This document shows, piece after piece, positions 1 through 45,950 of a DNA stretch of 64,000 nt; position 1 is the first letter of the stretch; each line of letters begins with the position of its first letter. The translations under genes were made by a program, and so were the position numbers. The stretch lies in assembly GCA_964017125.1 (NCBI GenBank), contig OZ024909.1, positions 76,479,331 through 76,543,330 of the forward strand. The letters run 5' to 3'. Origin of the DNA: Flabesymbios commensalis. Lineage: Eukaryota > Annelida > Polychaeta > Terebellida > Flabelligeridae. Under the pieces are notes generated by a model. It did no database searches. It had not been told where the DNA came from and was given only the letters and a program-made list of their open reading frames with translations.

Positions 1-69
1 AGTGCCGGGATCGTCTTTATACGTCAGAATCTCACGTATAAAGAGGGTCCCCACGCTGTAACGGTTAAT
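1..69. mobile_element. TTAA hairpin MITE family 1, truncated by window edge
   Basis: ATACGTCAGAATCTCACGTAT hairpin core shortened here, then CCCCACGCTGTAACGGTTAA, the family 1 end. Confidence 0.7.
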
Positions 70-405
70 TAACCAAATAATTCAGCTTGGGAGATATCTC
101 CTTTTCTTAAATAGAAATATTTTTTTTGTCCTTTCAAGCTGGAGATTGTGTTAATCCTCCAAATATATTTTCCTGTTTTGAATTGATTTTAACTGGGTCT
201 ATGTGACTGTGCTTGCCCATGTTATAAGTTAGCATTGCCCTCAGAACACATCTTTCTCACTGGAGTTCTATGGTAAAGCAGTCAATCATCGTTGAAAAAT
301 CTGATCTTAGACCCTCCTTCTAGTATTTGCCCTACTGGAGTCAATCATTTTAAGTCTCCTTCCAGGATTCGAGCCAATTTTATTTTTAAATTTATCTCTT
401 TATAG

Positions 406-499
406 GTCTATACGCCACCTACAAGTGGCAGCCAACACTGATGGGAAAGCCATCATTAGCCTGAAGAAACTCAAACTTTTCCGTCACTTCTACATTCTG
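406..499 (+). CDS. GPR107: GPR107-like exon A
   Basis: Acceptor TTTATAG before 406 and donor GTGAGT at 500. The frame starts with one base completing a codon, then reads SIRHLQVAANTDGK through to FRHFYIL. This is the loop and the start of a late transmembrane helix. Confidence 0.9.
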
Positions 500-3274
500 G
501 TGAGTATAGCAACCTTTCACCCTTCTTAAGTTAACATGTCGACTTTTTTCTTTTTTTATTAATACTTGTGTGACCAGTTTTCAAAAGTAAAATATGTTAA
601 ATATCTCTCACAATGATACCTTTGTGCCTAATTTTCATTAATTAAATGAATTACCTTTAAGAATAAAAATAATTGTTATCAAAAAGGACACTTGGATAAT
701 AATGCAGTGGTCAAAAACCAGGTGAGTGGGATTTCCCCTTTTTTCAAAACCATGGCGGGAGTTTCAGCATTTTTTAGATTCCACCAGAGCTAGTTGCTGT
801 GTGGACCTGGCATGGCAAGCTGCCATTATTCGCAGGAGGCCCCAAGGTATTCAGTCCTTGAGCTGCGTGAGAGGGCTGTCTTTCAGTCTACACTAAACCT
901 ATTTATCTCTTCATAAAATCGGGCACACAATGGTGATAATGAATTGTTTTGGAAACCAGCATGAAAAACAATTAGAAATAAACATAGTGCTTTATATGAG
1001 GTCAGAGAAAACGATTTAGGGAATAATAATAATCCACATAGACTGTATGTCTGAAAATGATCTAAAGTCTACAAGAACAAAACAATTATCGATGAAAAAG
1101 TATGAATGGAATTTTTTTTCTACATCCGTGTATTCCCACCCATTTCATTTTTCAGGAAAATTTCTCTTGTCGCTTACTTGCAGTACATGTTTTTTTATCA
1201 TCCACAGATTGTGTGTTACATTTACTTCACCAGAATTATAGTGTATCTCCTGAAGGTAAGATAAGTCACTTTTTTTTTTCAGTACAGTATTTCTGAAACA
1301 AGTTTTTGTGGGATGTGTAAATAATGCCTATAATTGTCTCTTTGTTCAGTACAATTAGCGGTATTTTTAGTGATTGATTGTCCTGCAGAAATACTATTTT
1401 TTTAGCATTTTAAAGTTATTCTCTACTTATGATCCCCCACACTATTTGATTAACTGATCATTCACCTTAAATATTTTGCACGTTTTAGTGATAATTCAAT
1501 TAATTTTTTATCTTGCTTGAAAACAGTAATAGCTGTGAAAATGTACATTTTACCCCCGCTCCCCCATGTTTAGGTGTTAATCATTGTGAATAATATTGCA
1601 ATGAAGAAAAATAAACCAACCGAGATTTGATTTAAAAAAATTGCTTATCAATTATAGTCTGTGACTATTCTCTACCGTTACAGATTACGCTGCCATATGA
1701 TTATGAGTGGATGAATGACTTATTCCGAGAGTTTGGCACGATCATAGTGTTTATTATTACTGGCTATAAGTTCAGACCAGAGAGTAACAATCCATATCTA
1801 AGACTTCCAGAAGACGAAGAGGAAGAAATGGAAGAAGTGTATGTATTCAATCTAACAAAGTAAAATGCAGAGATTCCAACAACTACAATTTGGTCCTTGA
1901 CAGATACGGTTTTTACCATCCAGCTACGCTTGGCTCAATTATCATACGATGGTTTTTAATTCTTTCAGTGCGGTGACCGACTTTAGACATCAATTTAAAA
2001 TCATCATAAATGTCTCAGTTAGCTCTTTTAGTCATCAGAATCTGACATCTATAGACTTCAGATTCTAAAGTCGATCCCCGTGCTGAAAGAGTAAAATATT
2101 TATAAGGCCATAGACCCATAACATAGGTATTCAAATGAAGCAGAATAGGTAACTAAGACATTTATGATCACTTCAAATTGAAAATAACCCTTTGTTCTCT
2201 TGATTTATATAAAAATATCTCAGCACTTTAATCAGTATCACAAATATTGATGAAACGACCACATCTGGTTCAGTGTAATGCAATAGTAGCCATTAGAAGG
2301 TCTACTATTGCTCCAACCTTAATGTTTAACCCTTACAATGCTGGAAGATTTTTGTACAAACCTCGGGTGACCAAAGGGGTTTCTCAATTTAAAATCATCA
2401 TAAATGTCTTAGTTAGCTCTTTCTGCTTCGTTTGCATACCTATTTCCCAGCAATTCAATTAGTATTTATTTATGATGAGGTGCATCCCATTCCAAACATA
2501 TGGAAAAGGAAATAGTAATCATTTTTGGCTCAAGAACTACGTTTTTAGCCTGCCTTGAATTTTTGTTTATAAATGTGGGATATTGCAAGTTTAGCGGCAT
2601 CGCGGTGAGCGTCTGCTTTAACATTTCCTTGTGGACAGTATAATTGGCCAAGTTTTTTATGTATCCTTCTCAAATTTGTTCTGCATGCTGCAATTTCCAC
2701 CTCAAAGTGAATAAAAATGACTTGATTTTATCAAATACCCAACAGTATATCTGATGAAACTATTTTTTATTCAGATAATTGTCTTCAAAATCAGACAAAT
2801 GGTGCATAATAGATTCGACAAGGATTAACCTTTAAAATGCTGAAATACTTTCATATAAACCATGAGACACCAGAAGATTTTTTCCATTTGAAATCAGCAT
2901 AAATGTATTAGTTAGCTCTTTCTGATTCATTTGAATACCTATGTTATGGGTCTACGATCCTTATGAATATTTTTACTCTTACAGTGCGGTGATCGACTTC
3001 AGTTGTCTGCAGACGTCAGATTATGACGTCTAAAGTGTATCACCGTGATGTACGGGTTAATACTAAAATAATATAATAATTTTAATACTATTATTTTTTT
3101 TTATTTCTTAAAAATAGTAATTAATATTTCTATGTTTACTTGTTTAAATGAATTGTAAAATTTTGTCTGTTATACAGATTAACTGAATCTGGTATTACTG
3201 AAGGTCTGACCCATGTCAACGTGAAGACCGGTAGCACACTCAACCAAAGAGAAAGTAGTCATGAATACGACTGA
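406..3274 (+). CDS. GPR107: GPR107/GPR108-like membrane protein, last four coding exons (5' part outside window)
   Basis: Four exons, 406-499, 1208-1255, 1684-1838 and 3178-3274, join in one frame with GT-AG borders and end at TGA 3272-3274. The product begins SIRHLQVAANTDGKAIISL, continues LKLFRHFYIL then IVCYIYFTRIIVYLLK (a membrane helix), then ITLPYDYEWMNDLFREFG and TGYKFRPESNNPYLRL, and finishes with an acidic, hydrophilic cytosolic tail. From memory this matches the end of vertebrate GPR107/GPR108 (LUSTR family, seven helices, Golgi/trafficking role), including the TGYKFRP-x-S-x-NPYL motif just after the last helix. The N-terminal luminal domain and the first helices lie upstream of the window. 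The gene converges tail-to-tail with the large minus-strand mosaic gene. GPR107 and GPR108 cannot be separated here; invertebrates commonly have one copy. Confidence 0.92.
1208..1255 (+). CDS. GPR107: GPR107-like exon B
   Basis: A 48-nt exon between CCACAG and GTAAGA that encodes IVCYIYFTRIIVYLLK, a transmembrane segment almost superimposable on the vertebrate protein. Confidence 0.92.
1684..1838 (+). CDS. GPR107: GPR107-like exon C
   Basis: Acceptor TTACAG before 1684, donor GTATGT at 1839. It encodes the last helix and the conserved TGYKFRPESNNPYLRL segment, then an acidic stretch (EDEEEEMEE). It ends in phase 2 and is completed by the A at 3178. Confidence 0.92.
1960..2236. mobile_element. 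TTAA hairpin MITE family 1, degenerate/compound
   Basis: Lies in the last GPR107 intron. Has the GACTTTAGAC / AAAGTCGATCCCCG arms and the long side arm (CATAACATAGGTATTCAAATG, AGCACTTTAATCAG), with a second partial copy inside the hairpin. Confidence 0.7.
2322..2450. mobile_element. TTAA hairpin MITE family 1, half copy
   Basis: TTTAACCCTTACAATGCTGG followed by the body (ATCATAAATGTCTTAGTTAG); hairpin half missing. Confidence 0.65.
2826..3060. mobile_element. TTAA hairpin MITE family 1, near-complete
   Basis: Runs from TTAACCTTTAAAATGCTG to GTGATGTACGGGTTAA, with the GACGTCAGATTATGACGTC hairpin at the right. Confidence 0.8.
3178..3274 (+). CDS. GPR107: GPR107-like terminal exon D
   Basis: Acceptor TATACAG before 3178. 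Reads LTESGITEGLTHVNVKTG and ends ESSHEYD then TGA. The position of the TxSG motif relative to the acidic tract agrees with the human C-terminus. Confidence 0.88.
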
Positions 3275-4215
3275 GACTTATTATACATGTTTACCCTACA
3301 TGTGAGTTCAACTCACGACCAAGTTTGTGAAGCATTGACAAGTGAAACTGGCTATTGTTAGATATTTTTTTAAATCAAAAGGCGTTTTTTTTGTTTGTAT
3401 TACAAGTGTCAGACTTAACACGAGTCTCACTTAATAATATTCTTACATGGGATTTGATAAATGTGCTTCCCTTATTTTTAAATCTATGATACTTTGCGCT
3501 CGATAAATCATCTTGATGTATGTAAAAAATTGAGTGAAATATCAGCGCAATGTTTCTATGATCACATGAATCATAGAAAATTATTTATAGCCCTACTTTG
3601 CTAATTTTTAGGTAGAATATATGGGTTCTTTATAATCATATAAGGGATATATTATTTGAGGGACTAGCATTTCAAGAGGAATAGTCTAATTTTCAAGGGG
3701 CTGTATTGGACAGCGAACTTCTTAGTTTTGTTGAAAATATTTATTAGCTGTGTACATTATAAAGATCTTATTGTATATTTCAAGCAATTTATTGTTTTTT
3801 CTGTGATAATTATACCACACTTGGCCACAAATCAAGAAAATAATAACGTAACCGTACAAAGTTGATGATCTGCAGATTTATTATTTTCACGATCTGTGCA
3901 GTGCTTTCCATTATGAGACTTATATCGCTATCATCCTATGATTATGAAACACTGATTGCAGATCGATGACAATTTTGTTGTCTATTTAGTTGATTGTGTT
4001 AAAATAAAAAACAAATACTTTTTGTGGAAAAAGAAAAGTACAGCATCATCATTTTGACCAATGGTGACTATGGTGTCTGATACAGGGACAAGTTTGTTTG
4101 GTTAATCTAGCACATGATAAGATATGCAAAGGTGTTGATTTGAATGCAGTACAGTACATATATAAGAAAATATGGAACTCGTTCACTGAATAAAGTGGTC
4201 GGCTGAAGGCTCAAA
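3275..4215 (+). other. Probable 3'UTR of the GPR107-like gene
   Basis: AT-rich non-coding sequence following the stop codon. AATAAA occurs at 4003-4008 and again at 4189-4194; the latter is followed by a GT-rich stretch and is the better poly(A) signal candidate. The exact 3' end is inferred. Confidence 0.5.
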
Positions 4216-5908
4216 TCAAACGAGTGCTGCATTTTTCCACACTGCATTAAAAAATAAGCAATAAGTCTATTTTACAAGCTTCTAAAATTATTAAAAAATA
4301 CAATTAAATACCTGAAGCAGTTTCAAAGATGTTTAGTGTTTACTTGAAGAATATAAATAAATTTTTAGCGTTTTTTCTTTATTATATCTGTACATAAACA
4401 ACAAGATTGTGCCTAATGTCCTTTCTTGATTGGTTTAGAAGGTTAGAATGAAGGACCCTGATTTGTGTCCAAACTAGAAAAATTTGGAACACATTACATA
4501 TAGTACAGTAGGGATTTTTCTTTAATCTTTACTTTAGTCATGGATAGATTTGTCTTCTTGTTTAAGACTCTCACATCCTAATTCTAAATATTGGGTTTAC
4601 TGATTGATTGCTAGATCGCTTGACATACTGATTATTTTAAGGATTGATTGATAGATTCATATAGTACCGATTGCTTCATTGAGTGATATGATCAACTAAT
4701 TGTTGAGTCATTTTATCGATGAATCAATTTCTCAATTGATCGATTAATGATTTAATTAATATCCAAGCCACTAGTATTTATTGATGTAAACTATTTTCAT
4801 AGTATATAGCATGCTCAGTGAGCATGTACACCTTCTATTGTACATTCAGTGTATGTACACATATTATACTCAATTATTTACAGTCAATGTGTACAGTGTG
4901 TAAAAAATGAGATATTCTTCCAACTTGTTGTTATGGCTGTACATTGATGTGCTATACCAGCGGACACAAATATTGAGCTAATGTTGTGCCACCATCTGCA
5001 AAGCTGGCTCAACATTAAAACTGCATCGATTTAATGCCTTGTCGTACGTGTTCTTTAAAGTTAAGCTGATAGTAAAATCCACCTTAAGTGGTACATTCAT
5101 GTAGTGAATTAGCAGCTTAGGCCAGACATTTTGTATGTTATGTTTCAAAGTTGTGTGCGGATTCGACCGTAATACAATGTCAGGAATAAAAATGAATTAC
5201 CTGATTCAGAATTTTTCTATTCAAATTTTCCTTTTCACAGCCACAAAATAATGTATCGATCAGGAATGAAAAAAAAGTAATGGATTCTGTACTTGAACTA
5301 CAAGAAAAGTTGTATACTGCAACTTCCACACTATTATAAATGTCTGACCTTAGCTGATAAAGGATTGTCTCTGAACACAGTGTCTTGTTTGCTGTGATGC
5401 TTTTTCTTCATGTACTGCACTAGTATGTTATTTATCATTCCATGACACTTTGTACTCAGATGGTCATGTATTTGTTCTAGTAGTATTGAATTTATATTTC
5501 CCCCTTTCAGCGCCAATTATGATTGAGATGACCAAGTACATTTCTCGCCTGTTTATTAGCATTTCGGCCTAATCTATACAAAATCTGTAATTGTAATTTT
5601 GCGGAACCGATGGAGTGCGCAATGAATTTATGCGAAAGAAACCCCGACATTTTTAAAGAATCATGCAAAGCATTTAGCCCCTAGAGCTGTTTTATTTAAA
5701 TTTCAGTCACTTGACGTTCACAATTTATATAATTGATGAGGTTTAAGGCTCAACATATATCAGTTTTTCATGATGATTATACAGGTGCTGATAAAAGCGA
5801 ATCGACATCAGGTTATAGAGGTCGTAGAGGTTATAAAATCAAACATTTGCAATTCTTGCATATCTCACTCTCAAGAATCTTTATTTGATAAATAAACAAA
5901 CCATTTAA

Positions 5909-6196
5909 CTCTTACAGCGCTGCAAGATTTTTAATATAAACCTTAGAGATTAAAGGTTTTTGTTAGTTTGAAATCATCAGGAATGTCTTGGTTAGCTCTT
6001 TCTGCTTCATTTAACTACCTATGTTATGGGTCTGCGATCACTATTAATATTTAATTCTTTCAATGCGGGGATCGACTTTATACGTCAGAATCTGACGTCT
6101 ACTGTCTTTATACGTCAGAATCTTATACGTCAGAATCTGACATCTACAGACGTCAGATTCTGACGTATAAAGAAAGTCCCCGTGCTGAAATGGTAA
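5909..6196. mobile_element. TTAA hairpin MITE family 1 with internal hairpin duplication
   Basis: Starts TTTAACTCTTACAGCGCTG. The hairpin word TATACGTCAGAATCTGACGT is repeated before the closing AGTCCCCGTGCTG. Confidence 0.78.
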
Positions 6197-7084
6197 GATG
6201 CTCCAACGGACAATTTTTGGGAGCAAAGGTACATGGTGCATTCTGTAGGATATCTCGGCACAAATTTAGTCTTTTTTTGGGGGGAGTGAACTGGAGGGTG
6301 GACGACGGCCCCCTCTGGGTCCACCACTGATTGTATAAATCCACATAAAGATGATACGCGGTGCTGAAACCTTCTGTAATTGATGTAAGTTTCTTAAATC
6401 CTGGCATAGGGACCTAGTCATTTCTTCTTCTTGCATGTTATACATAGGATTGTATAGAATATACATGTATATTGAATAAAGTTATATTTTTAGGGAGAAA
6501 AGGATAACGCGTCACCTTGTGCACATAGGGTGTTTATTGCCACCCTTTAGGATTAGTCACATGTGCATATCGACGATGAAATGCGAAAAATGTATTAAAA
6601 AACATTCTCAAATAATGTCATTGCCTTGAATGTAATAGCTTTTAAAAATAGGTACATGTGCTTTGATTAAATATCTTGTAAATATCCCTAACCACTGTGG
6701 AGACTGATATATTGACCATCAAGACTTGGTGTGTATTTTCATTTCATTCTTAACTTAACAACCTTGTGCATATCTCGAGTGTCAATAAACATTTATTTAA
6801 GTTATTTTTGTTTATTGTTAATTTCATTGTTGATATAGTAGCTGTAGCACTCTGTGCATTGATTTTCACTATGATACGTATATCAGCCCATATCACACTC
6901 TCAGCAGTGTTTTTCATTGTGAGACGTATATCGCTATCAGCCATATCACACTTTTGTTGTACTTTGAACTACGATGTACTGAATGTATAGCAGATATATC
7001 ATGTGTGACAGATCTGATTGTGTGAGAAGATACTAACGTTCATTTTATATATGGAAGTACAGTACATCACTAGCTCACAGAAGT

Positions 7085-7266
7085 TCTGTCCGCGATCCAG
7101 AACATCAAGTGGCTGAAAATTACTGACATTTGTTCAATTTCACACCAAACATTTGCAAATATTGATGTTTAAACACGCATTTCATTCCCAATAACGGTAA
7201 TTTAGTTATCCAACAAACAAAACGGAATAAAAACGAATATAGTTGTGATCAGCAGGCAAAGGGTTA
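7085..7266. mobile_element. TTAA MITE family 2, decayed
   Basis: ACCAAACATTTGCAAATATT, TTTAAACACGCATTTCATTC and the end GGCAAAGGGTTAAA mark the side arm. A second decayed copy lies at about 7600-7795. Confidence 0.55.
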
Positions 7267-8428
7267 AACTATTCAAACCATCCATCTATTATATATTACT
7301 ATTGTTATTAAGCGACCCTCGCTGTTCTGTTTATTTAATTCCACATTGTCCGCCACCGCCACATGTATTTGTTTACTAAATGGCAATACATTTATAAGCT
7401 CCTGCTTTCTTAGATGCTTTCCATTAGGCTACTTACCACTAGAGAATTTATTCGATGACATTTTGATTATGATATTATAATTACTTGGGCTACTAAGAGT
7501 AATGTTACTTCGTGTTTGAGAAAAAAGTTCCCAACAGTCATGTCTTTATTTAGGCCTATTAAACTCTGTCCCACTATAAGTTATGTTTTTTAAATTATCA
7601 CCCACTTGAAATTATGTGTAACGACTGCGACGGTGCAAATTACTTTAGTGAAGCTATTTACTTAATCTGATACTAAAAATTTGAAAGGTTTATGTTTAAA
7701 CACACGCTTCATTCTTATACCAGTGACTTGATCGACTATTAAATAAAACTAATATAAAACGGCTATGATCGAGATTGGTGGAGAAGGGTTCATTTCTTGC
7801 AGATTTTGATCTCTGTCAGGCGATTACCTCATTAACGTTTGTGAGCAAACAATAGCAAAATGCTCGTTTAACAGCCATTTAAATTTGACAAAATAATGCA
7901 GAATAGCTGGACCAATATCTAAGGTCTCTGTAACTCAATCACGTCACGTGACATATATATAAAACTGCATACATGTTTTAAAAGTACTGGTATGTTTATT
8001 AAATGGCAACTTTCAACTATATTTAAAGATTCCAAAATGATGTATCTTTTACTGGCACAAATCAATATATCTTGTTTTTTTTCATAATATTTGATATTTT
8101 AACTATATTCCACAAGGAATAACTGTATTCCAGTTTTGATAATACATGACCATAGAAACTGTCTGTTGATAATACTGTTGTGTATATACTGGTTCATATA
8201 TTTATTTTGATAACATAAGACCGTTCAAGGGCGGATCCAGAATTTATAAAGGGGATTGTCTGAATAAAAAAAAGTATAAATTTATGTAAATATATATAAT
8301 ATATATATAAATGTCCGTGTCAATTGAAGATTATTTAGTCTTCTTAGCTGATATGAGCGCTTGACACTGAAAATTGACAAGTAGAGGCATTATACCCTGG
8401 TAAATTTTGAGTTTCAAATGCCGATGGG

Positions 8429-8745
8429 TGGGGGTCCTAGGGTAGTGGTTAGCACCGCTGCCTTTCACGCCAGAGTTCGGGGCTCGGTTCCCGGGCTCGG
8501 CGGTTTTGAAAGAAACAAAAAATGTTTCTTCCCCATCCACGTGTGAAAGTCAGTATTGTGGGGAGCCTCCGTGACCGAGAGGTAGCGTGCTCGGCCTCAG
8601 ACCGCCAGGGTTCGAATTTCGAATCCTGTGTCTGGAGGACGGTGTCATCTCAATCATCTCACCATCCTCAGGTGGTTCTCCTGGCCCAGTTTAGCCTATA
8701 TGTGCACAAAGGTGGCCTAAAGCCCGATTCATTTCATTTCAATTT
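8429..8745 (+). mobile_element. SINE with two tRNA-like heads
   Basis: First head has GGTAGTGGTTAGCACCGCTG (A-box like) and CTCGGTTCCCGG (B-box like). Second head has GACCGAGAGGTAGCGTGCTC and GGGTTCGAATTTC. A body with CTCCTGGCCCAGTTTAGCCT follows, and the tail is ATTTC-rich. No tRNA cloverleaf survives intact. Confidence 0.75.
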
Positions 8746-8943
8746 CATTTGAATTTTTTGTAGCAATTTAGTTTTTAAAAACTGGGGTGAGGGGCCTATC
8801 CCACTAAGAATCTTAAAATTATGATTCATATAACTTTCTCTCATTCCCATTAAAAAAGTTTAGATACATCTTAACTTTTCTAAATGAAAGTTAGAGAAGA
8901 GGATAATCAGACTCTGGATCCGCCATTGAGGTTTCCCTTGTCC

Positions 8944-42314
<33,371 letters not shown>

Positions 42315-42542
42315 TTTATGATCCTTGATAGTTCGGCATAGTCCATCAGCACTGTTTACCTCTTAACTGTGCTATTATTCTCCTGGTGTAGCATGAGTCA
42401 TATACTTAGAGGAGGTTAACAGCCGGCTGCCAGCTAGGTGGTATAATCAACAGAACCCCTTCAAACCTATTCTACCAGTACAGTGTAGCTGAACACTGAT
42501 CGGAGAGTCAAAGGGGTGTTGCGTTCACCCTGGAGGCATCCA

Positions 42543-42561
42543 CGGGGGGGGGGGGGGGGGT
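42543..42561. repeat. Poly(G) run
   Basis: An uninterrupted G-tract of about 18 bases within intergenic DNA; prone to sequencing error and able to form G-quadruplexes. Confidence 0.9.
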
Positions 42562-43019
42562 CGGGGGTCAGGGAGTACAAAAACCGACTTTTTGGCCCAA
42601 AAGTGGGTTCTGTGACTGTTTTTTGACATGTTGAAATTAAAAACAAAAATACTGGGAGAGGTGCATTGACACCCCCTTGACCCCCTTTCAGGAATTTTGG
42701 ATTCACCCTTACTACCTACACTGTATAGCGGGACTGGCTGTTCGTGATTGATAATTAAGAAACGTTTTAGAAATAATATACAAATATTTTTATTACAAAG
42801 ATAAAGTTATGTAAAAGTGTAATTTATAAAACAAACCTAAAGGTTTTTTCTGTTTCAATGGGTTTATTATTTATAATATAATCAGGGCCTACTGCGTGTG
42901 TCACGCCACAGGTCCATACAGCAACTAATAATATTTCAAAATTTATATTTGAGCTATTGGGATATCCTAGTCGCTAATATCAATTTCTAATGTGGTCAAA
43001 TCAAACGTTTGATCGGCAC

Positions 43020-43250
43020 AATGCCCTCCAGACACAGGATTCAAAATTCGAGACCTGCAAGTCTGAGGCCGAGCACGCTACCTCTCATTGACGGATGCTC
43101 CCTACATGACTGACTCTTTACGAGTGAGCGGGGAAGAAATATTTTGTTCTTTGAAACTTGAACGTGGGGGACGAACCAGCGATCTCCGACTTTCCAAGCA
43201 GGCAGCTTTAACCACTGCACTGGGCAAACGACGGACATGCCAGGTGAAGT
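43020..43250 (-). mobile_element. Dual-headed SINE, antisense
   Basis: Plus strand GAGGCCGAGCACGCTACCTC (second head reversed), then GACGAACCAGCGATCTCCGA and TTTAACCACTGCACTGG (first head reversed). Confidence 0.7.
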
Positions 43251-43337
43251 GACATGTCGCCTGAAGCTGTTTGGATGCGGTCAGCAGGTCAGCTGATGGA
43301 CAACAGCCATGTATATTGCAACGGTTGGCAAAATTAT

Positions 43338-43609
43338 TAACCCTTAACCCTTTCACCACTGAAGCCCGTTTTATGTGCTGAATGCCATAGCATGCCAGCG
43401 CTAAAATATATTTTATATAAGCCAAGAGATCATAATGTTTTTTCAACTTGAAATCATCATAAATGTTTTAGTGCGCTCTTTTATTTAATTGCCTATGTTA
43501 TGGTCTTACAGTACGGGGATCAACTTTAGACGTCCGAATCTGACGTAGGCCTAGGCCTATAGACGTCAGATTCTGACGACTAACGTCAGTCCCCGCACTG
43601 TAAGGGTTA
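43338..43609. mobile_element. TTAA hairpin MITE family 1, near-complete
   Basis: TTAACCCTTAACCCTTTCAC at the left, GCCAGCGCTAAAATAT body start, hairpin around 43560, and CCGCACTGTAAGGGTTAA at the right. Confidence 0.78.
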
Positions 43610-43829
43610 AGCTGTTTGGAAGCGGTCAACTGATGGACACAAACGATATATCTCGCACCAGTTGGCGAAAATATTAAAACTGATACATGTGGTTTGCGAT
43701 ATATAATTGTTATGGTTGACTCACCAATGCGAGATCTCCTGTCATGGCCTATATAATTTATATGAATCACACAAAAGTAAAATAGAATTCATTTTTCTCT
43801 CCACGTCATAACACACTATATGATGTGAA

Positions 43830-44047
43830 TAAACCCTTACAGCGCTGAAACATTTGTATGTAACTTATGGAGACCAAAGTTTTATTTTTTAATTTGAAAT
43901 CGTTATAATATCAAATGTCCTAATTAGTTCTTTCCGCATCATTTCAATACCTGTCTACGGCCATTATACTTTTTTTTTTTCAGCGCGGGGATCGTCTTTA
44001 GACGTCAGATTTTGACGTCTAAAGACGGTCCCCGCGCTAATTGTTAA
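43830..44047. mobile_element. TTAA hairpin MITE family 1, near-complete
   Basis: AAACCCTTACAGCGCTGAAA to a strong hairpin (CGGGGATCGTCTTTAGACGT and its mirror), ending CGCGCTAATTGTTAA. Confidence 0.82.
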
Positions 44048-44099
44048 AGGGTGTGTGGTCGAGTTGTGAATACAATGCCAACACTGATGACCTGCATCA

Positions 44100-44180
44100 T
44101 ACACCCACCAAAATCGAGGCCTTCATCCAATGTTGGTTCAACGTTGGGCCAGCGTCGTAAACGGTGGACCAACCTTGAAG
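44100..44180. mobile_element. CCCAGCAAACA family fragment
   Basis: Central part only: ATGTTGGTTCAACGTTGGGC and GTCGTAAACGGTGGACCAAC. Confidence 0.6.
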
Positions 44181-44404
44181 AAACATTAGTGAAAGTATAA
44201 CGGCTAATTTATTCTGATAATATATCATATTAGTATATCATTTATATATCATTAGCATATCATTAGCAGCTGATAACGGCAGTTATAGCCACAGAACATA
44301 CATAAATATAGTTATAGCCACCTAGATGTACTTCCTTCTCTTGATATAATATTATATATTTTGTTCTGTAGCCGGGTGTGTGTATGACGGACTGGAGTGA
44401 TCAT

Positions 44405-44725
44405 ACTCTGGCCAACGAGTTGATTTTTTGGCTTAATTGGTAGCACTCAGGCATCACGATGTCAGGGTCGGAGGTTCGATCCCCGGGCTGGGCAGTTTCA
44501 ACACTGTTACACTTCGTTGCGCGGCCTGGCAATGGAGTAGGGGTTGGGATGGGGTTGTGTAGTGAGTATCACAACCAACCTCTTGAACAAGAGTCACAGG
44601 TTCGAACTCCGCTCTCAGTAAACATATATTCGAATTGTGTGTCTGGAATGCAGTGCAATTTGATCATCATCTCTCCTACACATAAGGTTATTTTGGTTCA
44701 GTTTAGCGTGCATAGCGTCTGTGGC
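44405..44725 (+). mobile_element. SINE with two tRNA-like heads
   Basis: TTAATTGGTAGCACTCAGGC (A-box) with GGAGGTTCGATCCCCGGGCT (B-box), a second degenerate head (ACAGGTTCGAACTCC) and the body. A true tRNA is unlikely because no paired acceptor arm is visible. Confidence 0.72.
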
Positions 44726-45702
44726 GATATTGTCACTGAATGAAAACAAAAATTAAAGTCACATTTACATTTACACGATTATCATATACTATAACTTAAA
44801 TAACAAAATATTAAAGTCCAGCAGTTCGGCTGGCAAAACTACCAACCAGGACAGTCTCAGATTTATTTTCTCCTTAGACCTCCTCTACATCAAAAGTGGA
44901 TGCAATCAATGATAAAACACGTTTCTATCATTTTTGTATTCATTTTTATGTTTGAATGTATGTGAGTGCACTTATTTTCAAAAACTAAGCATGTCCTTCA
45001 TCAGACACTTCACCAACCTACCAATCTTTGACATTCTAACCCTTTAAGCGCTAAGCACAAATATAGTCGTTTTAATCTGTTTTACCAGCAGGTTAAATCA
45101 GTATCGAGACGGGAATGCGTGCTTAATAATAAAAATTTGCAAATTTTCCGTCACAAAATAGACAAAAATGAGTATTATTCATCAATTTGATGTTGTGGGT
45201 GCCACGGGGTGCATTATTGGTTAATATTCTTATAAAAACGTAATTAGCAAAAAAACATCAATCGTGTATCATGTGTATGAGTAACGAATTTTTTTATTTA
45301 AAAAATTGCAAGCTTTATTTTATACAGAAATGATTGACCAATAATAAATACATAGTAACTGGGTCCTATGTAACAATATAGCGAATGTAAAAAAAATATT
45401 GTCACTGGTATAAACAGTTGAAATATAATAATCATTAGGATATATTACACAATCAATACTTGGCATAATTGGATTTTCCAAAATTTAGGTTAAAAAAACT
45501 ATGTCGTAGGCCTATTTTTGGACAAATGCTTGACCGATGACAAATACACAGTCCTTTGTAAGAATGTAGCTGACCTAAATAAGCATATTTACAGCGGTAT
45601 ACACACGAGATGAACAATAATAAGCATGACGATATATTAAACAATCAATTATTTCATTTTTATTCACTTTGATATGACCTCGAAGCGAATGAAAATTGTG
45701 GT

Positions 45703-45950
45703 TAACCCTCAAAGCGCTGAATTAATTTGTAAAAAAACATCGCAACCAAAGGTGTTTTTTTTAATTTAAAATCATCATAACTGTCTTAGTTAGCTCTTTC
45801 CGATTCGTTTGAATACCTATGTTAGGGGTCTACGGCCATTATACATATTTACTTACAGCGCGGGGATCGACTTTAGTCGTCAGAATCTGACGTCTACAGA
45901 CGTCAGATTCTGACGACTAAAGTCGATCCCCGCGCTGTAAAGTCTAAACA
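45703..45950. mobile_element. TTAA hairpin MITE family 1, complete with near-perfect hairpin
   Basis: TTAACCCTCAAAGCGCTG ... AGCGCGGGGATCGACTTTAG / CTAAAGTCGATCCCCGCGCT; the hairpin at 45857-45938 is almost perfectly self-complementary, pointing to a young copy. Confidence 0.85.

Larger units (their letters stand above)
4216..8428. other. Intergenic region between convergent genes
   Basis: AT-rich. Apart from the family 1 MITE (5909-6196), family 2 remnants (7085-7795) and many GATTGATTG-type simple words near 4600-4750, I see nothing coding; small ORFs here lack any conserved look. Confidence 0.6.

Noticed and set aside
6044-6466. Several overlapping minus-strand ORFs
   Set aside because: They span a MITE hairpin and unique sequence in three frames; no domain recognised.
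42467-42706. Proline-rich minus-strand ORF including poly-Pro
   Set aside because: The proline run comes from the poly(G) tract; no homology or splice context.
44410-44495. Genuine tRNA gene
   Set aside because: A- and B-box words are present but no acceptor-stem pairing is visible, and the same head is followed by the SINE body in other copies.
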